Shown here in pieces: positions 1 through 8,374 of a DNA stretch of 17,382 nucleotides. The position numbers and the translations under genes were made by a program. The DNA is from Deltaproteobacteria bacterium UBA7527 (GTDB lineage Bacteria; Desulfobacterota; Syntrophorhabdia; Syntrophorhabdales; Syntrophorhabdaceae). Within the stretch, counting starts at the first letter, position 1. Every line of letters begins with the position of its first letter. The notes under the pieces were generated by a model. The model was given only the letters and a program-made list of their open reading frames with translations, was not told where the DNA came from and did not search any database. The stretch spans positions 1,507 through 18,888 of the forward strand of contig DLMV01000041.1 in assembly GCA_002478225.1 (NCBI GenBank), in the 5' to 3' direction.

Positions 1-989
1 ATTACGTTGCGGAGGTCCGTCCGCAGGTAAACGGAATCATTCAGAAACGGTTCTTTGAAGAAGGCTCTGATGTAAAGGCCGGAGACCTTCTCTACCAGAT
101 CGACCCGGCGCCATACCAGGCAGCATACGACAACGCCAGGGCTGCGCTTGCCAGGGCCGAAGCAAACCTGCCGCCAATACGATTAAGGGCCGAGCGATAC
201 AAGGAACTGGTCTCGATCAAGGCGGTGAGTCAGCAGGAATATGACGATGTGACAGCGAACTTAAAACAGCTCGAGGCAGAGATCGATTCCTGGAAAGCGG
301 CGGTCGAATCGGCCCGCATCAATCTGGCATACAGCAGCATCAAGGCGCCCATTACCGGACGCATAGGCAAATCCCATGTTACCGTAGGAGCACTTGTGAC
401 CGCACACCAGCTGATCCCGCTTGCAGTCATCCAGCAGATCGATCCCATATACGTTGATGCAACCCAGTCAAGCGCCAGTCTGCTGCGGCTTCGACAGAGC
501 GTGGCGGCGGGCAAGATCAAGCAGGACGGCCCGGAACAGACAAGGGTGAAATTGCTTCTTGAGGACGGTACGGTCTATCCACAGGAAGGAAGCCTCAAGT
601 TTTCTGATGTCACTGTTGAGCCCAGCACCGGATCCTTTATTCTGCGGATGGTATTTCCGAACAAGAAGCATACCCTTCTCCCCGGCATGTTTGTGCGCGC
701 GCTCGTTCAGGAGGGAGTGGTCGACAGCGCGATATTTGTCCCGCAGCAAGGGGTTTCACGCGACCCCAAGGGGAACCCTGTTGTTCTCATTGTGGATGCT
801 GAGAACAAGGTCCAGCAGAGGATGATAACCGTGGATCGTGCCATGGGCAATAAATGGCTCGTCACATCGGGGCTTGCCCCCGGCGACCGCGTGATCATCG
901 AAGGGATTCAAAAGGTGCGCCCGGGCGCTTCCGTAAAGGTTGTCGCATTCGGCGCCGCACAGCCCCAACCGCCTGCAAAAGCGAACTGA
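1..989 (+). CDS. RND efflux periplasmic adaptor (AcrA/MexA-type membrane fusion protein), 5' partial
   Basis: Periplasmic adaptor that bridges an RND pump and its outer-membrane channel. The reading frame is open from base 3, so the start codon and signal peptide lie upstream of the window; 328 residues are visible. The first visible residues form the N-terminal lipoyl half-domain (AEVRPQVNGII, then EGSDVKAGDLLYQIDP), followed by the alpha-helical hairpin (PYQAAYDNARAALARAEANL; SQQEYDDVTANLKQLEAEID), the second lipoyl half (YSSIKAPITGRIG) and the beta-barrel and membrane-proximal domains (LLPGMFVRALVQEG; APGDRVIIEG). It ends in a short Gln/Pro/Ala tail, as in AcrA. The pump gene starts 13 bases downstream, so the two are co-transcribed. 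Family assignment is firm. Substrate cannot be read from the sequence; an arsenic link is not shown and rests only on proximity. Confidence 0.93.
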   Translation, partial: YVAEVRPQVNGIIQKRFFEEGSDVKAGDLLYQIDPAPYQAAYDNARAALARAEANLPPIRLRAERYKELVSIKAVSQQEYDDVTANLKQLEAEIDSWKAAVESARINLAYSSIKAPITGRIGKSHVTVGALVTAHQLIPLAVIQQIDPIYVDATQSSASLLRLRQSVAAGKIKQDGPEQTRVKLLLEDGTVYPQEGSLKFSDVTVEPSTGSFILRMVFPNKKHTLLPGMFVRALVQEGVVDSAIFVPQQGVSRDPKGNPVVLIVDAENKVQQRMITVDRAMGNKWLVTSGLAPGDRVIIEGIQKVRPGASVKVVAFGAAQPQPPAKAN

Positions 990-1002
990 ACGGAGGGAGC
1001 GA

Positions 1003-4000
1003 ATGCTGTCACGATTTTTTCTGGACCGCCCTGTCTTTGCATGGGTAATTGCCATTATCATGATGGTTACGGGAGGTCTTGCAATATACAACCTCCCCAT
1101 TTCTCAGTATCCTCCTATAGCCCCCCCTTCGATCTATATACAGGCCTATTACCCGGGCGCCTCGGCGGAGACCGTTGAGAACAGCGTTACCCAGATCATC
1201 GAGCAGAAGATGACAGGCCTTGACAAGATGATCTATTTGTCCGCGACCAGCGATTCCTCAGGCACATCCAGGATAGAGCTTACCTTTGCACCTGGAACCG
1301 ACCCCGACCTTGCATGGGCAAAGGTCCAGAACAAGCTCCAACTCGCAATGGCCTCGCTCCCTGAGGTGGTGCAGAACATGGGGGTCTCTGTAGGGAAGGC
1401 AACAAGAAACTGGCTGCTTATCGTGAACCTTATCTCTGAGGACGGCCGAATGGACGGCAATGACCTGAGGGACTATGCCCAGTCAAATCTTGAGAAGGTG
1501 CTTGCCCGGGTCCCCGGTGTCGGCGAGGTTGAGAATTTCGGCTCGCAGTATGCCATGCGTATATGGCTTAACCCGGACAGGTTGACCAGCTACAACCTTA
1601 CCATCGAAGATGTGATCAAGGCAATGAAGGCATACAATGTGGAGGTCTCCGCAGGCCAGTTTGGCGGCACACCGGCAGTGGAGGGTCAGCGCCTCAATGC
1701 GTCGATCATCGTGCAGAGCCTTCTTAAGACGCCCGATGAATTTGCCCAGGTCCCGATCCGCATCAACCCTGACGGGTCCATCGTACGCGTCAGGGATGTA
1801 GGGCGTACCGAGCTTGGAGCTGAAGCGTATGATATTGAATCCTTTTACAACGGAAAACCTTCTGCGGGCATGGCAATAAGGCTTGCCTCTGGTGCAAATG
1901 CGCTGGAGACGGCAGACAAGATAAAGGCGAAGCTTCAGGAGATGAGCAGGTATTTCCCTCCGGGCATGAAGGTGGTCTACCCCTATGATACAACACCTTT
2001 TACAAGGGTCTCTATCTGGGAGGTAGTGGAGACACTCTTTGAAGCGATCGCGCTTGTTTTCCTTGTCATGTGGCTCTTTCTGGGAAGCATTCGCGCCACT
2101 TTGATCCCGACCATTGCTGTGCCTGTTGTGCTTCTTGGTACTTTTGCAGTGCTCGGGTTCTTCGGGTTCTCAATAAACATGCTCACGATGTTTGCCATGG
2201 TGCTTGCCATCGGCCTTCTTGTCGATGATGCCATTGTTGTTGTGGAGAACGTGGAGCGCATCATGAGAGAGGAAGGCCTTTCTCCGCGGGAGGCAACAGC
2301 CAAGTCCATGGATCAGATCACAAGCGCTCTTGTGGGCATAGGCCTTGTGCTCTCCGCGGTGTTCGGTCCCATGGCCTTCTTCGGCGGCTCCACCGGTGTT
2401 GTCTATCGCCAGTTCTCTGTAACCATCATATCTGCAATGCTTCTTTCTGTGGTGGTGGCTTTGATTCTCACCCCGGTGCTCTGCGCAACCCTTCTTAAGC
2501 CTGTTCCACCGGGTCATGACCCTGCCGAGAACACCATCCCGTTTCTGCGCCCTTTTTTCGCAAGGTTCAACCGGGTCTTTTTCAGACTCAGAGACATTTA
2601 TGTAAAGATAGTCGAGCGCTCCTATTCAAGGGTTCTCCGCTACATCGTTGCATATGTTGTAATAGTGGCGGCGGTTGGTTTCGTATTTATGCGTCTGCCC
2701 ACAGCCTATCTCCCTGATGAGGATCAGGGGATACTTCTCTCCCAGATAATCATGCCGATAGGTTCGACCATGGAACAGACAAAGGAGGTCCTTAACGGAA
2801 TACAGAAGCATTTTCAGGAGAATGAAAAGGAAGCTGCAGAGTCGTGCATGTATGTTGCAGGCATAGGTTTTTCAGGGAGAACACAGGCAAACGGCATGCT
2901 GTTTGTTAAACTTAAAGACTGGAAATTGAGAAAACGTAATGATCTTAGAGTGGAAGCCATTGCAGGAAGGGCGATGAGGGCTTTTTCAGGGATTAAAAAG
3001 GCTATGGTGTTCGTCTTTGCTCCCCCTCCTGTTATTGAGCTTGGCAGATCAAGAGGCTTCGACTTCCAGTTGCTTGATCGGGGCGGTCTCGGCCACGGTG
3101 CCTTGATGGCAGCCCGCAACCAGCTTCTTGTAATGGCGGCGAAAGACAAGAGATTGATCTCTGTTCGCCCCAACGGGTTGGAGGACGTCCCTGAATACCG
3201 GATCGAGGTAGACAAGGAAAAGGCGGGCGCCCTGGGAGTTCCCATTACTTCCATCCACAGCGTCATCTCGGCCTCTTTCGGCAGTTCTTACATCAACGAC
3301 TTCATCCAGGGCGGAAGGGTGAAAAGGGTGTATACCCAGCTGGATGCACCGTATCGCATGCTCCCCAAAGACCTCGAGAATACCTATGTCCGTAACACGT
3401 CCGGAAAGATGGTTCCCTTCTCGTCTTTCGCAACCGGCTATTGGGCATACGGCTCCCCGAGGCTTGAGCGCTACAATGGTTTTCCTGCATTGAACATACT
3501 GGGAGAGGCAGCGCCCGGGAGAAGTTCAGGCGAGGCAATGCAGGCCATGGAAGAGATCGTTGGAAAACTGGCCCAGGGGGTCGGTTATGAATGGAGCGGC
3601 ATCTCATATCAGGAGCGGATGGCAACAGCCCAGGCATCACTCCTCTATGCATTTTCCATTCTTGTCATTTTTCTTTGCGTTGCTGCACTATATGAAAGCT
3701 GGGCGATCCCTATCGCGAATCTTCTCATGCTGCCCCTCGGTGTGTTCGGTGCGCTCATGGCAACGTGGCTGCGAGGTCTCCATAACGATGTGTACTTCCA
3801 GATAGGATTTCTTACGACCCTTGGGCTTTCCACGAAAAACGCGATCCTCATCATTCAATTTGCACGGGACAGGATCGCCCAGGGAGGGGGTTTGGTCGAA
3901 TCAACCATCGGTGCGGCACGAACACGGTTGCGGCCTGTTATCATGACGTCACTGGCATTCTTCTGCGGCGTTTTGCCATTGGCGGTCTCAACAGGCGCGG

Positions 4001-4185
4001 GCGCCGGCGCCATGAAGGCGATCGGGACCGCTGTCGTCGGCGGAATGCTGTCCGCCACCTTTATAGACCTTTTCTTTATCCCCCTCTTCTTTGTCCTTGT
4101 ATCACGCCTGTTCAAGGTGAAACAGGTCGGGGAGGCCCATGAAAAGCCTTCCGGTACGGAAGGTGCGGAAGGAGGGCGGCAATGA
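1003..4185 (+). CDS. RND multidrug efflux permease, HAE1 family (AcrB/MexB-like)
   Basis: Proton-driven inner-membrane pump of a tripartite efflux complex, 1060 residues, close to the usual 1030-1050. An upstream in-frame start at 940 lies inside the adaptor gene; the ATG at 1003 is chosen because GGAGGG at 992-997 precedes it and the protein then begins with the canonical MLSRFFLDRPVFAWVIAI. TM4 carries GLLVDDAIVVVENVERIM with the proton-relay pair D408/D409 (AcrB D407/D408), and TM10 has STKNAILIIQFARD with K945 (AcrB K940). The porter-domain phrase YYPGASAETVENSVTQIIEQ is typical of HAE1 pumps that export hydrophobic drugs rather than of CusA-type metal pumps, whose methionine relay I do not see. 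The stop codon overlaps the next start by 4 bases (ATGA), indicating translational coupling with the channel gene. Confidence 0.96.
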   Translation: MLSRFFLDRPVFAWVIAIIMMVTGGLAIYNLPISQYPPIAPPSIYIQAYYPGASAETVENSVTQIIEQKMTGLDKMIYLSATSDSSGTSRIELTFAPGTDPDLAWAKVQNKLQLAMASLPEVVQNMGVSVGKATRNWLLIVNLISEDGRMDGNDLRDYAQSNLEKVLARVPGVGEVENFGSQYAMRIWLNPDRLTSYNLTIEDVIKAMKAYNVEVSAGQFGGTPAVEGQRLNASIIVQSLLKTPDEFAQVPIRINPDGSIVRVRDVGRTELGAEAYDIESFYNGKPSAGMAIRLASGANALETADKIKAKLQEMSRYFPPGMKVVYPYDTTPFTRVSIWEVVETLFEAIALVFLVMWLFLGSIRATLIPTIAVPVVLLGTFAVLGFFGFSINMLTMFAMVLAIGLLVDDAIVVVENVERIMREEGLSPREATAKSMDQITSALVGIGLVLSAVFGPMAFFGGSTGVVYRQFSVTIISAMLLSVVVALILTPVLCATLLKPVPPGHDPAENTIPFLRPFFARFNRVFFRLRDIYVKIVERSYSRVLRYIVAYVVIVAAVGFVFMRLPTAYLPDEDQGILLSQIIMPIGSTMEQTKEVLNGIQKHFQENEKEAAESCMYVAGIGFSGRTQANGMLFVKLKDWKLRKRNDLRVEAIAGRAMRAFSGIKKAMVFVFAPPPVIELGRSRGFDFQLLDRGGLGHGALMAARNQLLVMAAKDKRLISVRPNGLEDVPEYRIEVDKEKAGALGVPITSIHSVISASFGSSYINDFIQGGRVKRVYTQLDAPYRMLPKDLENTYVRNTSGKMVPFSSFATGYWAYGSPRLERYNGFPALNILGEAAPGRSSGEAMQAMEEIVGKLAQGVGYEWSGISYQERMATAQASLLYAFSILVIFLCVAALYESWAIPIANLLMLPLGVFGALMATWLRGLHNDVYFQIGFLTTLGLSTKNAILIIQFARDRIAQGGGLVESTIGAARTRLRPVIMTSLAFFCGVLPLAVSTGAGAGAMKAIGTAVVGGMLSATFIDLFFIPLFFVLVSRLFKVKQVGEAHEKPSGTEGAEGGRQ

Positions 4186-5588
4186 TGAGAAGAACAATGC
4201 TGTGTTGCATTGCGGCGGCCTTTTTGTTCTGCGGCTGCACCATGGCGCCCAGATACACAAGACCTGAAGCGCCGATCCCGAAAGATTGGCCGGAGGGCGA
4301 TGCCTATAAAGAGATAAAAACAACCGATGCGCCTTTAGCAGAAGAGCTGAAATGGCGTAATTTCATTACCGATCAAAGGTTTCAAAAGGTAATAGAGATG
4401 GCGCTTGCAAATAATCGCGACCTTAAGCTTGCAGCGCTAAATGTTGAAAAGGCACGGGCGTACTATGGCATCCAACGGGCAGAATTATTGCCTGCATTCG
4501 ATGCTGTGGGCACGGGAAGCAGACAAAGGATGCCTGCCGACCTTTCCAGCAGACAAATAACAGGCGTGGTAGAGCAATATAGCGTGAATCTCGGCGTCCT
4601 TTCGTGGGAGATCGATTTCTTCGGCCGCTTGCAAAGCCTGAAAGACAGGGCGCTTGAAGAATACCTTGCCACAGAAGAAGCTCACCGAAGTGCAAGAATA
4701 ATGCTCATTGCCGCAGCCGCCGGTGCATATTTGACGTACGCAGCAGACCGGGAAAACCTGAAGCTTGCCGAGGATACGTTAAAGGCCCAGACGAATTCAT
4801 ACGATCTGATCAAGCGGCGCCATGATGTAGGTCTTGCTTCAGAACTTGACCTTCGCCGATCACAGACCCAGGTGGACAGCGCAAGAGAAAATGTCTACCT
4901 CTACACCCAGCTCGTTGCACAAGATGAAAATGCCCTGAACCTTCTTGCAGGCAAGATACTTCCTAAGGAGCTTTTGCCTGATGGATTTGACAGCGTCGTT
5001 CCGCCAAAAGATGTTTCTCCCGGCCTGTCATCTGAGGTGCTTCTGAAACGTCCTGACATTATGGCCTCTGAGCATATGCTGAAATCCATCAATGCCATGA
5101 TCGGCGCTGCACGGGCAGCCTTTTTTCCTCGCATCTCTCTCACCACCACCATGGGAACTGCGAGTGCAGAGCTGTCGCGGCTCTTTCGGTCAGGACAGGA
5201 TACGTGGAATTTTGCTCCAAAGATAGTGATGCCGATCTTCGACGCACGCATATGGGCAGCATACGGTGCTGCAAAGGTGGAAAGGGAGATTGCCCTTGCA
5301 CGCTATGAAAAGACCATTCAGACGGCATTCAGGGAGGTAGCAGACGCTCTGGCTGTCAGGGGCACGGTCGAGCAGCAACTGACGTCGCAGCAGTCCTTTG
5401 TCAATGCAGTAGCTGAGACGTATCGCCTCTCCAATGCACGCTATATGAATGGAATTGACAGCTATCTGAGCGTTCTGGATGCGCAGCGTTCACTGTTCAG
5501 CGCCCAGCAGGGATTGATCGCCCTCCGCCTGGCAAAGGCCGTCAATCTCGTAACGCTCTACAAGGTATTAGGCGGAGGCAGCGAGTAG
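4182..5588 (+). CDS. Outer-membrane efflux lipoprotein (OprM/NodT family)
   Basis: Outer-membrane channel component of the efflux complex, 468 residues, normal for OprM. The N terminus is a short lipoprotein signal, with hydrophobic residues IAAAFLF running into CGC; C19 would be the lipidated cysteine and is followed by TMAPRYTRPEAPIP, the usual OprM start. The -3 position is Phe, so the lipobox is slightly non-canonical. Two repeats of the outer-membrane efflux protein domain follow: LANNRDLKLAALNVEKARAY in the first, and KRPDIMASEHMLKSINAMIGAARAAFFPRISLTT in two adjoining blocks in the second. The start overlaps the pump stop by 4 bases and GGAGGG lies at 4171-4176; a second ATG at 4185 is equally possible. 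No clear terminator follows. Confidence 0.94.
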   Translation: MMRRTMLCCIAAAFLFCGCTMAPRYTRPEAPIPKDWPEGDAYKEIKTTDAPLAEELKWRNFITDQRFQKVIEMALANNRDLKLAALNVEKARAYYGIQRAELLPAFDAVGTGSRQRMPADLSSRQITGVVEQYSVNLGVLSWEIDFFGRLQSLKDRALEEYLATEEAHRSARIMLIAAAAGAYLTYAADRENLKLAEDTLKAQTNSYDLIKRRHDVGLASELDLRRSQTQVDSARENVYLYTQLVAQDENALNLLAGKILPKELLPDGFDSVVPPKDVSPGLSSEVLLKRPDIMASEHMLKSINAMIGAARAAFFPRISLTTTMGTASAELSRLFRSGQDTWNFAPKIVMPIFDARIWAAYGAAKVEREIALARYEKTIQTAFREVADALAVRGTVEQQLTSQQSFVNAVAETYRLSNARYMNGIDSYLSVLDAQRSLFSAQQGLIALRLAKAVNLVTLYKVLGGGSE

Positions 5589-5595
5589 ATTTTTC

Positions 5596-5624
5596 TTGAC
5601 AGCACCCCTCACTAAACTTATTAT
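5596..5624 (+). promoter_or_regulatory. Sigma70-type promoter upstream of arsM-arsR
   Basis: TTGACA at 5596-5601 and TATTAT at 5619-5624 are separated by 17 bases, an almost consensus sigma70 promoter just after the efflux operon. Initiation would fall near 5631, leaving a leader of about 158 bases before the arsM start. Seen directly; activity is inferred. Confidence 0.65.
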
Positions 5625-5642
5625 ATAAAAAATAATTTATAT
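5623..5642. promoter_or_regulatory. Candidate ArsR operator in the arsM promoter
   Basis: Perfect inverted repeat ATATAAA (5623-5629) and TTTATAT (5636-5642) around a 6-base AT spacer. It begins inside the -10 box and covers the predicted start site, where an ArsR-family repressor would block transcription. The ArsR encoded two genes downstream is the obvious candidate ligand-responsive repressor. AT-rich palindromes arise by chance more often than others, so confidence is moderate. Confidence 0.45.
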
Positions 5643-5788
5643 GATAGGCATTTCCCTTGTTCATAGCTCATGGCTTATACTAACAAATTGAAGAAATGAT
5701 GAGATGGAAAGAATACTATCATATACAATATAGTTTATAAATAAGAATATTGCATATTTTGAACATGCGAGGAAAGGAGATATCTTTT

Positions 5789-6595
5789 ATGGAACCGGAG
5801 GAGATCAAGAAAACAGTTCGTGAGGCGTACGGCGCGATCGCCGAGGGTGAAGCTAAAGGTGGTTCCTGCTGCGGCAGCTGCTCATGCGACAGCGGGGCCT
5901 TTGCCCGGTCCATCGGCTATTCCGAAAATGAATTGAACACGGTCCCGGAAGGGGCGAACCTTGGATTGAGCTGCGGTAATCCGACAGCCTTTACGAACCT
6001 GAAAGAAGGGGAGGCGGTCCTTGACCTCGGTTCCGGGGCGGGGTTTGACTGTTTTATCGCTGCCCGGAAGGTCGGCATGTCGGGCAAGGTCATAGGGGTT
6101 GATATGACCCCAGAGATGCTCGAGAAGGCACGCGAGAACGCAAAGAAAGGTTCTTTTCTTAATGTCGAATTCCGCCTTGGCGAGATCGAGAACCTGCCGG
6201 TGGCTGATAATTCTGTCGATACGGTAATAAGCAACTGCGTGATCAATCTTTCCGTGGACAAGGCGAGGGTCTTCCAGGAGATATACCGGGTATTGAAGCC
6301 GGGCGGCAGGATCGCTGTGTCCGATATGGCACTTTTAAAGGAGCTGCCGGCGAGTATCCGGCAGAGCGTCGATGCATACGTGGGGTGCGTTGCCGGCGCG
6401 ATCCTTGTCGATGAATATAAAAGGCTTGTCGAGGGATCCGGGTTTAAGGGCGTGAAGGCTACGGTCAAGGGCGGCTCTTCATGCATAATGCCGGACACGC
6501 AGGACCCCATGGGGAAAGCCCTGCTGAAGGGAGCGGAAGAGGGAACGTCGCTTGAGGACTGCGTAGTGAGCGTTTATGTGGAGGGATACAAATAA
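5789..6595 (+). CDS. arsM: Arsenite S-adenosylmethionine methyltransferase (ArsM)
   Basis: Methylates As(III) using S-adenosylmethionine; cytosolic, 268 residues. The ATG at 5789 is chosen over upstream TTG 5750 and ATG 5765 because AGGAG at 5775-5779 is correctly spaced only for it. The SAM-binding motif I is VLDLGSGAGFD (77-87), followed by VIGVDMTPEMLEKAR (101-115). Conserved ArsM landmarks are SCGNPTAF with C62, SNCVINL with C150 and YVGCVAGA with C200; C62 and C200 fit the arsenic-binding cysteines of the family. An extra cysteine cluster, CCGSCSC (27-33), precedes the fold, and another cysteine sits at 232. An arsR gene follows after 28 bases. Context (ACR3, ArsC and three ArsR proteins in the window) strongly supports arsenic as the substrate. 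Confidence 0.93.
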   Translation: MEPEEIKKTVREAYGAIAEGEAKGGSCCGSCSCDSGAFARSIGYSENELNTVPEGANLGLSCGNPTAFTNLKEGEAVLDLGSGAGFDCFIAARKVGMSGKVIGVDMTPEMLEKARENAKKGSFLNVEFRLGEIENLPVADNSVDTVISNCVINLSVDKARVFQEIYRVLKPGGRIAVSDMALLKELPASIRQSVDAYVGCVAGAILVDEYKRLVEGSGFKGVKATVKGGSSCIMPDTQDPMGKALLKGAEEGTSLEDCVVSVYVEGYK

Positions 6596-6623
6596 GACCA
6601 ACCGATGAAAGGGGTTTGATATA

Positions 6624-7013
6624 ATGAAAGACCTGGTGATGGTGTTCAAGGCGCTTTCCGATGAAACGCGGCTAAGGATCATCAAGCTCCTCGGGCACGG
6701 CGAGCTCTGCGTCTGCGACCTTGTCGCTGCCCTCGACATGATACAGCCCAAGGTGTCATTCCACCTCCGCGTACTGAAAAAGGCAAAGCTGCTGCAAGAC
6801 CGGAAAGAAGGCAAGTGGATGCACTACCGGATAGACGATGCCGATATGTTCAAGAGGCTGATCTTGCTGTCTGTGCTGGAGCGCATGTCTGAAGAAACTT
6901 CCAAAAGGGACAAGAAGAGGCTGGAAGCGGCGCTGCAAAAAAGATGCGCAGACAGACAATCCGGCAAGCCGGTATGCTGTGTGCCCGGCAACAAACAAAA
7001 ACCAAAAGAGTAA
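6624..7013 (+). CDS. arsR: ArsR-family transcriptional repressor (CVC-type)
   Basis: Winged-helix metalloid-responsive repressor, 129 residues. The N terminus KALSDETRLRIIKLL leads into GELCVCDL, placing C29 and C31 in the helix used for As(III) or Sb(III) binding by classic ArsR proteins. The recognition helix is QPKVSFHLRVLKKAKLL, and the wing KEGKWMHYRI follows. The C terminus is extended and contains C108 and the pair C118-C119. GGGGT at 6611-6615 precedes the ATG by 8 bases. It lies 28 bases after arsM in the same operon and is convergent with the VKOR-like gene 44 bases downstream. Likely represses the promoter at 5596-5624; that target is inferred from position. Confidence 0.92.
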   Translation: MKDLVMVFKALSDETRLRIIKLLGHGELCVCDLVAALDMIQPKVSFHLRVLKKAKLLQDRKEGKWMHYRIDDADMFKRLILLSVLERMSEETSKRDKKRLEAALQKRCADRQSGKPVCCVPGNKQKPKE

Positions 7014-7057
7014 CAACGTAGCAAAGCAGAAATAATATCCTGTCCAAGAGAACTGCT

Positions 7058-7624
7058 CTATGCCTTGTGAACCAGCCGCGGGGTGGCTGTTTGTCCGTCC
7101 AGCATCTGCAGAGCGGTTGTTATGCAAGGGGCTTCCAGGACATAAGAAGGCACAACTGAGCCCTTGAAGAAGATGGAAAAGAGGATGAGGGCAAGCCCCA
7201 TTGCAACAATGGAAAGCGCCTTTCTGTTTCGTTGAGCGTTCAGGAGAAAGAGAATAAAAACGATCGCCGCGAAGGCCAGACAGTAAGGGCAATATGTGTT
7301 GTACCATATCTGGAACCCGATGAGATAGAACTCTATCCCCACGCCGGCGGACAGAAGAACAAGAAGCAGAATATCTTTTTTCAGGATGCTCAGGAGCATA
7401 ATGGACGCCATATATGCGATGCCGATATATTCAAGATCGATCCCTGCAATATCGCCCTTCAGGTATGAACAGGCGCCGGCGCAGATGCTGTAATATATCT
7501 CCAGGGCGATGGCAGCGCAGGCAAAAATGATGTTGATGATGTATCTTTTTGACCGCGCCCACCCTGTGAACCTGTTCGGTGCGCCCCTTTCCTGTATGCC
7601 GTTTTGCTGCATCGTTACGTCCAT
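7058..7624 (-). CDS. VKOR-like membrane thiol oxidoreductase
   Basis: Integral membrane protein of 188 residues with about five hydrophobic segments (near 27-44, 66-85, 87-104, 113-130 and 138-153). It carries the vitamin K epoxide reductase signature: loop cysteines C48 and C52 after the first segment, then the CxxC pair C112-P-Y-C115 at the start of a later helix. Bacterial VKOR homologues oxidise periplasmic thiol partners and pass electrons to quinone. An additional cysteine, C167, lies in the C-terminal tail. There is no fused thioredoxin domain, so a separate partner is expected. It is the last gene of a minus-strand operon, 22 bases after the DGC-domain gene. The SD is modest (GCAGG about 6 bases before the ATG). 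Family assignment is by motif layout; overall similarity could not be measured. Confidence 0.65.
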   Translation of the reverse strand: MDVTMQQNGIQERGAPNRFTGWARSKRYIINIIFACAAIALEIYYSICAGACSYLKGDIAGIDLEYIGIAYMASIMLLSILKKDILLLVLLSAGVGIEFYLIGFQIWYNTYCPYCLAFAAIVFILFLLNAQRNRKALSIVAMGLALILFSIFFKGSVVPSYVLEAPCITTALQMLDGQTATPRLVHKA

Positions 7625-7646
7625 GATAACCTGCCGGGGCTAAGCG

Positions 7647-8021
7647 TCATATCTTTTCGAGGAGGGCCCGCAGGACCTCGTCTGTCTCTTCGGTAAGTTT
7701 ACTAAAATCGTGTTTTTTTGCAACGCCGAGTTCTGTGACAACAAAATATTGCGATGGTTCTAATCCATATTTCTCGAATGCCTTTTTACCGCATCCGGTA
7801 GGGCAGCCGTCAATGATGATCGTCTTCGCCGCTTTTGCGCTTTCAATAAACCCTGAAAGCGCTGCCCCCACACCGGCAAGACAGTATGCATTCCCCACCC
7901 CTTTTCTGTCCAGTTCTATCATCACACTGTTCGAAACCTGGCCAACGTTCGATCCGCCAGAGCAGGCCAGGATTAATGTCGGTGCTTCACCGCTGCAGCA
8001 CACATCTTTTTCTTCAGTCAT
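7647..8021 (-). CDS. DGC-domain putative zinc-binding protein
   Basis: Small soluble protein of 124 residues matching the DGC-domain family, named for its Asp-Gly-Cys motif. Visible family marks are the ACSGGSNVGQVSN block (C20), C47 in NAYCLAGVGA, and DGCPTGCGKKAFEKYG with C73 and C77; these four cysteines are the presumed metal site. An additional CC pair sits at residues 8-9. Members are often encoded next to small thioredoxins and COG0701 permeases, but their biochemical role is not established. The SD is strong (AGGAGGTT as the complement of 8025-8032). It sits between the thioredoxin-like and VKOR-like genes. A role in metal or thiol chemistry of the operon is inferred from context only. 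Confidence 0.82.
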   Translation of the reverse strand: MTEEKDVCCSGEAPTLILACSGGSNVGQVSNSVMIELDRKGVGNAYCLAGVGAALSGFIESAKAAKTIIIDGCPTGCGKKAFEKYGLEPSQYFVVTELGVAKKHDFSKLTEETDEVLRALLEKI

Positions 8022-8070
8022 AGTAACCTCCTTTTAAGACCAGCAGAAAACAGAGAATTTAAAGGTTTTT

Positions 8071-8100
8071 GCTCTCTGCTCTCAGTTCCAAGCTCTCAGC
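8071..8100. repeat. Short iterated intergenic sequence
   Basis: Three near-copies of GCTCTC(AG/T) start at 8071, 8078 and 8092 in the 82-base spacer between the DGC and thioredoxin-like genes. They resemble the tandem heptamer-like repeats found in intergenic DNA of some environmental bacteria. No function is assigned. Confidence 0.35.
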
Positions 8101-8103
8101 TTA

Positions 8104-8331
8104 TTATAGCAGTTTCTTTATCTCCTCCACGGACAGCACCTTGCCCACGCTTTTTACCACCCCGTCAACGGCAAGTGAAGGGGTGATCATAACGCCGAAA
8201 TCCATGATCCTGTTGATGTCCGTTACCTTCTCGATCTCAAAATTTACGCCGCTTTCCCGAGCGGCCCTTTCGGCATTCTCTGTGAGCTTCATGCATTTGG
8301 CGCATCCTGTGCCGAGTATCTGTATCTTCAT
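8104..8331 (-). CDS. Small redox-active thioredoxin-like protein (MTH895/TM0996 type)
   Basis: A minimal thioredoxin-fold protein of 75 residues, the usual size for this family. The N terminus MKIQILGTGCAKCMKL places the active-site pair C10-A-K-C13 right after the first strand; a cis-proline region MITPSLAVDG (48-57) and a terminal helix SVEEIKKLL complete the fold. Such proteins are typically encoded next to COG0701 permeases and arsenic genes and probably serve as thiol reductants or metalloid carriers. The SD GGGAGGT (complement of 8339-8345) lies 7 bases before the ATG. The permease gene ends 85 bases upstream, with a hairpin-forming repeat in between. The electron donor is unknown; no dedicated reductase is encoded in the window. 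Confidence 0.88.
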   Translation of the reverse strand: MKIQILGTGCAKCMKLTENAERAARESGVNFEIEKVTDINRIMDFGVMITPSLAVDGVVKSVGKVLSVEEIKKLL

Positions 8332-8374
8332 GACCTATACCTCCCTTGCTCTGGATTCTGGATACCTGCCTCTT

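Noticed and set aside
940..1002. Upstream in-frame start for the RND pump gene
   Set aside because: It lies inside the adaptor gene, has no SD, and adds 21 residues not expected before the canonical MLSRFFLDRP N terminus.
1..5588. RND operon as an arsenic or heavy-metal (CusA-type) pump
   Set aside because: Sequence motifs match HAE1 drug pumps; adjacency to ars genes alone does not show metal transport.
7014..7057. Terminator between the convergent arsR and VKOR genes
   Set aside because: AGCAG/CTGCT and AGAG/CTCT pairs can be drawn but are short, and no T-run follows on either strand.
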